Shown: positions 5,007-10,487 of the stretch, one piece after another
Numbering within the stretch: position 1 is the first letter of the stretch
Layout of the letters: the number at the start of each line of letters is the position of its first letter
Assembly (NCBI GenBank): GCA_934725345.1
Contig: CAKVBG010000035.1
Span: 1 to 10,487 of the forward strand
Source: an uncultured Eubacteriales bacterium
GTDB lineage: Bacteria > Bacillota > Clostridia > Oscillospirales > Acutalibacteraceae
Direction of reading: 5' to 3'
DNA: 10,487 nt
The notes under the pieces: model-generated
The model's database searches: none
Told to the model about the DNA's origin: nothing
Seen by the model: only the letters and a program-made list of their open reading frames with translations
Position numbers and translations under genes: made by a program

Positions 5007-7007
5007 AGCGATTTGTACCACTTCTCGAGCTCTCAACCTATAGCAGTGCAAAAATTAGCAAAAAAAGATAGCTCAAGTGCTAAAAAAATAATCCTTGCTG
5101 CGCTTGGAATGGGCGGAGCAGGCACCGTTGTCGGTCTCGGTGGTTTAGGAGCTTACATGCTTTACAAACATCATAAGAATCAAACTAACAATCCACCACA
5201 AGGAGAACCCATATCGGATCCAAACGAGCAGCAACCGACTGACGATGTTCCGGTTCCACTACCCGCGCCATCGGATGCTACTGAAATTCTTAGGCCAGCT
5301 TCAGCAACACCTGTTGACATTGAACCTCCTCTTGAGCCCGCTGCAGTGGAAACAGAAGAGGAAAAGCGTGAACGAGAAGATCAGCAACTAAATGATGCTA
5401 TTAGAGAATTAACAAGAAAATTTAATACTATTAGGATGCAAACTAGAGAACCAAACGAAATTGATGAATACATCCGTGCATTGTGTGGGTTGATCTCTAA
5501 TAATGATTACGATACTAAGAGAAATGAATATAACTCGTATCTTGAGACATACAACCAACTTGAAAGTGAAATTCAAAATAAAGACGACATAATAAAGCGC
5601 AATTTTAAAGGGTACTTGCCCTCATTGAATTACAATGAAAAAGAGATTATATCCACGCTTGCAGATCAACTTTCGAAATGTTTAGGAAAAGATTTAAGCA
5701 ATTTTGTAGAAGTTCCTCTTTCTTGGGGTAGCAGTTGTCTTTATGATAACCGTTTGTATATGAACTACGCATGCTGCGCAGTAAACAATTACTTTTTAGG
5801 AAGTGGTAATCCTAAAGCAGATTTATTGGGATCTGTTGAATTTATAAAATGTAAAAGTTTGCCAAAAAATTATTTTGAACAGACAACTCCATTCAATATG
5901 TTTAACCGTCTAGTAATATCTCTCGGATTTGCGAATCTTGATGAAGAAAACCTCCGGAAAGCTAAAGAGTGTGTAGAAATTTTAAGAAATTCCCTTAACG
6001 AACTTGATAAGAGGTGCCATGTATATATTGATCGTAGAAAAGATGTGTACAACAATACATTGTTAAGTACTGACAATATAGATTTATTGCAAACTACCAT
6101 TAGAAAAGATGATACGCCTTTTGATTGGGACAAGTTCAATGAAAACACAGATATTTATGGACATTTTGCTTATTTATTAAAATTTTTAAAAGACTTAATA
6201 AATTGCCTCCCTGGTGTGTATTCGGAGAGTGATTGTCAAAATTTCACAGTAAAGATTAGCAAGAATGAATATACACTCAAAGGATTATTCCAAAATAATC
6301 CCTCTCCCCTTCCTTACCACGACAATTCGTCAGCGTGGCATAAGTTGCTGTGCACACTCTGTATTAATGATGACAAAAAAACTGAAATACCATTTTCAGT
6401 AGGATGTCAAAATTATTTACATTTTTTAAGGAATAACATTACTACAAGAAGTCTTCGAGATTTACTAGAGCGCGTATATGGAAACGTAGATTTGACTATT
6501 GGCGTGTCTAGCCAAGATGCTCTTGATAACTTACAAAATTTGACAAACATAGCATCAGAAAATAACTTATTGAGGGTTAACGAGATTACCTACGATAAGT
6601 CTTGCGAAAAAAGCGTTGATTATGCACTAAAACTTTTGATAAATGAAATTTGGAAACAAAATATAAGCGCAAATGAAATAGTTTATGACTGTAGTATAGA
6701 GCTAAAGAAACTTATACACCTTTTTGTAGCGGGAGCGGCGATAAAAGGTAATGAATTTGATGAGACCAAAAAACAACATCTAATGGAGTTTATGGAAGAA
6801 TTAAAAGATTATTATGATAGCTCATCTGATAAGAATTTAGTTTCAGAATTTATTCAAGCAATGTGGGATTCTGACAAGGTTGACAAAAAACATATTTCTC
6901 AAATATATCATTCGGCGTATAATAGGAGAAATCAAAGCTCCGCAACACCTAAAGCCGAACAATTGATTGGAGAACTTGAAAAATTAGGAATTGATGTACC
7001 CGATTAA
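4698..7007 (+). CDS. Large exported or membrane protein with Nif11-like leader, Pro-rich linker and Cys-rich helical domain (769 aa)
   Basis: No family is recognised for the main domain. Visible in order (numbering from the TTG at 4698): a charged helical Nif11-like leader at 1-72 ending LEDSELNKIAGG; a hydrophobic stretch at about 83-96 followed by KAHA (100-103), an AxA-type signal-peptidase site; a second hydrophobic, glycine-zipper-like segment at 131-156 (GMGGAGTVVGLGGLGAYMLY) flanked by KK and KHHK; a Pro/acidic linker at about 164-218; a charged helix at 219-247 (EEEKREREDQQLNDAIRELT); then about 520 residues of mostly helical sequence with 15 cysteines and no recognised catalytic motif. 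If both hydrophobic stretches span the membrane, the Cys-rich domain would be cytoplasmic; if the first is cleaved, the topology is open. A GTG at 4689 would add three residues but overlaps the ribosome site. It has its own promoter and converges on the 1023-aa gene, whose N-terminus has the same layout. That the gene is real is firm; its function is unknown. Confidence 0.85.
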   Translation: MDSSFDKVMQKIEKENKLKKLFEIKSEKELYDFFKENGYSKSERNFKSEVDKLLNETAINLEDSELNKIAGGAFKDSLTKLTSAGMASLLVLGASPMCSKAHASDLYHFSSSQPIAVQKLAKKDSSSAKKIILAALGMGGAGTVVGLGGLGAYMLYKHHKNQTNNPPQGEPISDPNEQQPTDDVPVPLPAPSDATEILRPASATPVDIEPPLEPAAVETEEEKREREDQQLNDAIRELTRKFNTIRMQTREPNEIDEYIRALCGLISNNDYDTKRNEYNSYLETYNQLESEIQNKDDIIKRNFKGYLPSLNYNEKEIISTLADQLSKCLGKDLSNFVEVPLSWGSSCLYDNRLYMNYACCAVNNYFLGSGNPKADLLGSVEFIKCKSLPKNYFEQTTPFNMFNRLVISLGFANLDEENLRKAKECVEILRNSLNELDKRCHVYIDRRKDVYNNTLLSTDNIDLLQTTIRKDDTPFDWDKFNENTDIYGHFAYLLKFLKDLINCLPGVYSESDCQNFTVKISKNEYTLKGLFQNNPSPLPYHDNSSAWHKLLCTLCINDDKKTEIPFSVGCQNYLHFLRNNITTRSLRDLLERVYGNVDLTIGVSSQDALDNLQNLTNIASENNLLRVNEITYDKSCEKSVDYALKLLINEIWKQNISANEIVYDCSIELKKLIHLFVAGAAIKGNEFDETKKQHLMEFMEELKDYYDSSSDKNLVSEFIQAMWDSDKVDKKHISQIYHSAYNRRNQSSATPKAEQLIGELEKLGIDVPD

Positions 7008-7088
7008 AATTTCAACGTTTGGCAAAACAAGATATTGGAATTAGAGTTGTTGTTTGGCGCCGAATAATATCAGCCCGGAATATAAATC

Positions 7089-7132
7089 AACTACCCCCTC
7101 TTTAAATAGGGTGGGTAGTTTTAGTATTTTTA
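7089..7132 (+). terminator. Hairpin terminator between the two convergent leader-protein genes
   Basis: AACTACCC (7089-7096) pairs perfectly with GGGTAGTT (7113-7120). CCT/AGG can extend the stem inward past a 2-nt bulge. It is followed on the plus strand by TTAGTATTTTTAT, giving a factor-independent terminator for the 769-aa gene. On the minus strand the same stem is followed by TTGATTTATATT, so it may also stop the opposing 1023-aa gene. The 7008-7167 gap holds no gene. Confidence 0.7.
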
Positions 7133-7167
7133 TGAATTTTAACTGCGGGATTATAATAATTTTTCAA

Positions 7168-10100
7168 TTACATCCGGTTTTTAATAAAATTAGTTAACCA
7201 GTTTCTAGTCGAGGTTAGAGCGGGTTTGCTCGGTAGACTAGGCATGGAATTATCGTCGCCTTTAATTCTTGAAACAAATTGATAATCCGTACTTTTTTGG
7301 AGGTCTGAAAAGATACAAGAATCTTGCCAAGTTTTACCATTATCTTTCGAAAATTCCAAAAGATCATTGTCTTCCAGTACTATTTTGGTATCAGTGCGGC
7401 TTTTAATTTTTGGTTTATCGGGCGCTGACGGAGGAGCTTTTTTAGTGGAAAGTTTCATCGGAGCACTCATCTTTGATGCACAATGAAGTTCTGTGTCTTT
7501 TACTCTGTAAACCATATTGTAGGTAGTGTTGGGAGTTAAATTTTTAAATTCAGAGGAATCCTGCCAGGTTTTCCCGTTATCTATTGAAAATTCCAATGGC
7601 TTAAGTTTATTATCGTTTTGAACTTTAAGTTTTATTGTTTTATGCCATCTGGTTACATTTTCAATATCCAACTTCGGAGCATCTTCAGCAGTCATATTTT
7701 TGGATAAGTTTATCCTTACTTTACCATTTAAAGACTCATAGTTTGGATTATCCGGTATAAATCTGGCGTCGCATAAATTTTCACCTATTTTCTGAGGGAC
7801 TTCAACTAGTTTAAACTTACCTGCTGTGTTGGCTATACCTTCTAAAGGAATATCTCTTATATTATCACTATACTCAATAGACAGCTCAGGCCACCGCTCT
7901 ACTTTGGAAGCAGCCTTTCTAACTTTCATTTCTACGTCCACTTCGTTTTGACTATTATAGAATTTTGTGTTGGCTTCTTCGGCATCAAACCTCGCGACAT
8001 AGGAAGATTTTGATGCAACAGGTACCTCATCTTCGTTTAAAAAATGCCATCCTACAGGTAATTTTATATCTTTAAGTGTTGTGGCTTCACTATAAACTAT
8101 ATCCGGAAGCGATAGCGTTGGCTGGGCTTTGTCAATAGTAATAGTAACGTTCTGGGTGCTTCTATAATTATTCTGATCTTCGTCGTGAATTGCTTCAAAT
8201 TGAAAATCTCCTATATCGTCTACACGGCAATCGGGATTCGCCCAATGCCAACCATCAGGAAGATAAAAATTTCTTAAGCATAGATTAGGTCTATACTCCC
8301 TACGTTGATGAGTCTGAGAAAGTGTTGGTTTTAATTTATTTACATTAATCGTAACGGGAATAGTAATTTTTTCATAATTGAAAAAATCATAGGGCTCAAA
8401 TACGACATTCACTGTGCAGTTTCCCGCATTTGGTGTTAAATATGAATTTTCCCATTTGAGTCTTCCATCAACATTTGCACTAAGACCTGAAAGTTTTGAA
8501 TCTCCTATCGATTGACCATAAGTGATACTCGATGCAACAGGATGAGAATTAACTATCGGCAACCCTTTTTTTACATCTATTCTTACATCCACATTTCTAA
8601 CATCTTTATAAATGTTCAGCCCGCTTCCCTCACCCTTGAAGTAGGCACTATAGTACATCTTATTCACGCAAGGAGTTTCGTTTGGATATTCCCAGTGCCA
8701 ACCTGCAGGCAAGTCAATATCTTTAAGTTTTTTATTGGCGTCATATGTCATATTTTTTTCCTCAGGTTTAGGTGGAGCAATTCTTTCAATTTCAATTGAA
8801 ACTTGCTCCTTACACTTGTAATGACTTTCGTCTTCGTAGTAAACAGCGTTAAAATTAAACTTCCCGGCACTATCGAACTTAATATTTGGATCTTGCCAAT
8901 GCCAACCGCTAGGAAGATTGAAATCCCCCAAACGCAAATTTGGGCTATATTCTTTCTCATAGTGAGTTTTAGAAAGTTTGGGTGTTTGCTTATTTACTGT
9001 AACTGAAATAGGGATATCAACTTTCTCATAATTATTGGAGTCAGAAGGAACAAACACGGCATTCGCTGTATAGTTTCCTGCTTTTGGTTGTAGCTGGGGA
9101 TTCTTCCACTCCATCTTTCCTGCAACGTTTGCACTAAAACTTGAAAATTTTGAATCTTTCAAAGATTGACCATAAGTAATGGAAGATGCTGAAGGAGGAG
9201 ACGACATCTGCACAGTAGCTTTTTTAACAGTAACATCTATATAGTTATCAGTTTGTCTGTAAATAGTGGTATCCTGAGGTTTGAAAACCACTTTGCATCT
9301 AGCAACACCCGCATTCGGTCTGAGATATAAACTACTGCTGTCCCACTCAAAACGACCAGGTACGTTTGCAGTTCCATTATTTAACTTTGAATCACTGATC
9401 TGTTGACCATAAACAATAGAACTAGCCGTAGGCCATGTAATATTCAATTGTGGAGCCTTCACTTCAAGTGATATCGTGTTAGTTACTTTTGTGTATTTTG
9501 TTGTGTCATCAGGAGTGAATTGGCAAATATAAGTTTTAGTTCCTGGAGTAATTAATGTTTCGTTTTCTATAACTGGCAACCATGAAAATTTACCATCAAC
9601 GCTTGCACTTCCGCCCGAAAGCTTAGATTGACCTATTTTGCTCCCTACAGTAACTGCTGATGCTTTAGGCCAGCTAGTAACTTTTGGCTTTACCTTTACC
9701 ACAGTAATTTCTTGAGCACTGGCCTTCGGAGCAGCAATATCAAGAATACCTCCCAAACAATCTTCGGCTACTTTTGAGACCGTGTGAAGAGCTTGTTTTG
9801 CATCCTCGCTTATATTACTTACAACCTTACTTATTTCGCTATTAAAATTGATATCTTTTTCTATCAAACTTGCACTACTTTGAGTTCCTTCTTCTGGTAG
9901 AGCAGAGGCTGCATGAGTGGAAGCATTAGCTCCACACCCCGCTAACAATAAGCCACCCATCAAAGCGGCTAAGAATCTATTTTTTGGTGAATAAAAATTA
10001 GCCCCGGCTGATATAGTTGAAATTTCTTCATCTGACAGCTCTTGTACTTTATTAGAAATGCTATTGTTTATAAGAATTATTGACTTCAAAAATCCTTTAA

Positions 10101-10239
10101 ATTCTTCTAGAGTATACCCATTTACGTACGATAAACAGTATTTATATAAATCTTCTAGACTTTTATTTTCTTTCATGCCTTTAGTAAAATTACTGTCGGA
10201 TATAATTTTGTCAAATAGTAGTTTTAAATTTTTATTCAT
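7168..10239 (-). CDS. Multi-domain surface lipoprotein-like adhesin with Nif11-like leader, MBG/Ig-like and Fn3-like repeats (1023 aa)
   Basis: Layout: Nif11-like leader at 1-79 (ends ELSDEEISTISAG), lipoprotein-type signal at 81-102 (lipobox LAGC, Cys102), low-complexity linker at 103-185, then a chain of beta-sandwich modules. A-type modules (S.ITYGQ..DSKL...A.V.GK.EW...Y) are at 188-260, 264-338, 342-416 and 561-635, with a degenerate one at 779-846. B-type modules (LP.GWHW..P, then a Y.....Y end) are at 420-485, 495-557, 639-704 and 708-775. Two Fn3-like modules at 853-932 and 940-1010 share DNGKTWQDS. A-type modules resemble bacterial MBG/Ig-like repeats, and the chain is typical of cell-surface adhesive stalks. 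There is no LPXTG motif; the C-terminus is a short amphipathic stretch (NWLTNFIKNRM). If exported and lipidated at Cys102, the chain would sit outside the membrane. The start ATG follows a perfect AGGAGG with 7-nt spacing and a consensus promoter. Ligand and role are unknown. Confidence 0.88.
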   Translation of the reverse strand: MNKNLKLLFDKIISDSNFTKGMKENKSLEDLYKYCLSYVNGYTLEEFKGFLKSIILINNSISNKVQELSDEEISTISAGANFYSPKNRFLAALMGGLLLAGCGANASTHAASALPEEGTQSSASLIEKDINFNSEISKVVSNISEDAKQALHTVSKVAEDCLGGILDIAAPKASAQEITVVKVKPKVTSWPKASAVTVGSKIGQSKLSGGSASVDGKFSWLPVIENETLITPGTKTYICQFTPDDTTKYTKVTNTISLEVKAPQLNITWPTASSIVYGQQISDSKLNNGTANVPGRFEWDSSSLYLRPNAGVARCKVVFKPQDTTIYRQTDNYIDVTVKKATVQMSSPPSASSITYGQSLKDSKFSSFSANVAGKMEWKNPQLQPKAGNYTANAVFVPSDSNNYEKVDIPISVTVNKQTPKLSKTHYEKEYSPNLRLGDFNLPSGWHWQDPNIKFDSAGKFNFNAVYYEDESHYKCKEQVSIEIERIAPPKPEEKNMTYDANKKLKDIDLPAGWHWEYPNETPCVNKMYYSAYFKGEGSGLNIYKDVRNVDVRIDVKKGLPIVNSHPVASSITYGQSIGDSKLSGLSANVDGRLKWENSYLTPNAGNCTVNVVFEPYDFFNYEKITIPVTINVNKLKPTLSQTHQRREYRPNLCLRNFYLPDGWHWANPDCRVDDIGDFQFEAIHDEDQNNYRSTQNVTITIDKAQPTLSLPDIVYSEATTLKDIKLPVGWHFLNEDEVPVASKSSYVARFDAEEANTKFYNSQNEVDVEMKVRKAASKVERWPELSIEYSDNIRDIPLEGIANTAGKFKLVEVPQKIGENLCDARFIPDNPNYESLNGKVRINLSKNMTAEDAPKLDIENVTRWHKTIKLKVQNDNKLKPLEFSIDNGKTWQDSSEFKNLTPNTTYNMVYRVKDTELHCASKMSAPMKLSTKKAPPSAPDKPKIKSRTDTKIVLEDNDLLEFSKDNGKTWQDSCIFSDLQKSTDYQFVSRIKGDDNSMPSLPSKPALTSTRNWLTNFIKNRM
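7210..7683 (-). repeat. Two tandem Fn3-like modules at the C-terminus of the 1023-aa protein
   Basis: Residues 853-932 and 940-1010 both contain LEFS.DNGKTWQDS..F..L and then TY/DY......R.K. The DNA is also alike around 7319-7358 and 7556-7594, which suggests a fairly recent duplication. Modules with this DNGKTWQ signature are common in surface proteins of Clostridia. Confidence 0.7.
7915..9216 (-). repeat. Tandem duplication of a three-domain (A-B-B) unit inside the 1023-aa gene
   Basis: Residues 342-557 (DNA 8569-9216) and 561-775 (DNA 7915-8559) have the same order of one A-type and two B-type modules and nearly equal length. Matching landmarks include SSITYGQS, SANV.G, NYEK, the THY/THQ...LP.GWHW.(D/N)P run, and LKDI.LP.GWH. 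Only the unit scale is repeated; the copies have diverged at the amino-acid level. Confidence 0.75.
9934..10239 (-). other. N-terminal targeting module: Nif11-like leader plus lipoprotein signal with LAGC lipobox
   Basis: This segment encodes residues 1-102 of the 1023-aa protein. NLKLLFDKIISDSNFTKGMK, SLEDLYKYCLSYVNGYTLEE, then FKGFL and QELSDEEISTISAG (66-79) match the Nif11-type leader layout. Directly after it come a basic n-region (NFYSPKNR, 81-88), a hydrophobic core (FLAALMGGLLLA) and a textbook lipobox LAGC (99-102). Each half would be a complete export signal on its own. Confidence 0.65.
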
Positions 10240-10300
10240 AATTTATCCTCCTTCTATTCGTATGCTTTTGATATGCAAAATAAACAAATTTACATTTGCT

Positions 10301-10329
10301 ATTATATATAATTTTCAAATTCATGTCAA
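10301..10329 (-). promoter_or_regulatory. Consensus sigma-A promoter of the 1023-aa leader protein gene
   Basis: On the minus strand, TTGACA (10324-10329) and TATAAT (10301-10306) are separated by 17 bp, a perfect match in both hexamers and spacing. Transcription should start near 10294, giving a leader of about 55 nt that ends in AGAAGGAGGATA before the ATG. No riboswitch or attenuator fold was seen in that leader. Confidence 0.85.
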
Positions 10330-10405
10330 GACTCTTAGTAATTTTAGGGGTTATAAAAACAGCTTCAATCTATTTAGCGAATATTTACTAGAGCTATAGT
10401 AAAAA

Positions 10406-10440
10406 TAAAATTCGTGTATTGTCTTCGTACACTAGTTTTA
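10406..10440 (-). terminator. Terminator-like hairpin for a leftward gene beyond the right edge
   Basis: TAAAACTAGTGTA can pair with TACACGAATTTTA across a 9-nt loop (CGAAGACAA), with one T-C mismatch and one G-U pair. On the minus strand it is followed directly by TTTTT. The stem is A-T-rich, so confidence is limited. No coding region can be assigned in 10441-10487, which is too short to judge. Confidence 0.35.
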
Positions 10441-10487
10441 CCTAATAATAAAAGGAAATTGATATGTATTGTTGACAACTGCTAACT

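Noticed and set aside
8748..8960. Minus-strand frame inside the 1023-aa gene
   Set aside because: It is an alternative frame within a repeat region of a well-supported protein and has no ribosome site.
10058..10399. Plus-strand open frame opposite the start of the 1023-aa gene
   Set aside because: It runs antisense through the leader, the ribosome site and the promoter of the real gene; its hydrophobic composition comes from A+T-rich antisense codons.
10381..10400. Inverted repeat TTACTA-GAGCTA-TAGTAA as an operator or terminator
   Set aside because: Six A/T-rich base pairs with no T-run after them on either strand; expected by chance in this composition.

Overview
The window is A+T-rich DNA with strong GGAGG-type ribosome binding sites and near-consensus sigma-A promoters. 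Together with a BofC-type C-terminal domain, a clostridial-style thymidylate kinase, an LPG_synthase_C (DUF2156) protein and double-glycine leaders, this points to a low-GC Gram-positive bacterium. It is probably an anaerobic member of the Clostridia (Oscillospiraceae-like); the family-level guess is inference. No tRNA, rRNA, CRISPR array, transposase or phage gene is visible.

Region 1 (1-3961, all on the minus strand) is an apparent five-gene housekeeping operon. In order of transcription it holds thyX (flavin-dependent thymidylate synthase), tmk (thymidylate kinase), a DUF2156/LPG_synthase_C-fold protein, an Eis-like GNAT acetyltransferase, and the 5' part of mltG (lytic transglycosylase), which runs off the left edge. 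The gaps are 25 bp, a 61-bp overlap, 7 bp and 51 bp. An extended -10 promoter lies just upstream of thyX. ThyX and Tmk perform consecutive steps (dUMP to dTMP to dTDP). The next two proteins are acyltransferase-fold enzymes of unknown substrate, and MltG acts on nascent peptidoglycan.

Region 2 (4125-4493, plus strand) is a small gene divergent from thyX. It encodes a membrane-anchored protein with a BofC C-terminal-like domain. Its weak promoter overlaps the thyX promoter.

Region 3 (4637-10329) is the unusual part. Two large genes converge on a shared hairpin terminator at about 7089-7132, each driven by its own strong promoter. One encodes a 769-aa protein (proline-rich linker plus a cysteine-rich helical domain). 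The other encodes a 1023-aa multi-domain adhesin-like protein (MBG/Ig-like repeats and two Fn3-like modules, with an internal A-B-B domain duplication). Past their N-termini the two proteins are unrelated, but both begin with the same kind of roughly 105-aa module: a Nif11-like bacteriocin-type leader ending in a GG or AG motif, followed directly by a Sec-type hydrophobic signal. In the 1023-aa protein that signal contains a good lipobox (LAGC); in the 769-aa protein it ends in an AHA signal-peptidase-like site. No transporter, leader peptidase or modifying enzyme is present in the window. How a peptide-export leader and a Sec signal are used together on such large proteins is the main open question.

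Region 4 (10240-10487) is a promoter region. It also holds a terminator-like hairpin for a leftward gene outside the window and an isolated TTGACA close to the right edge.
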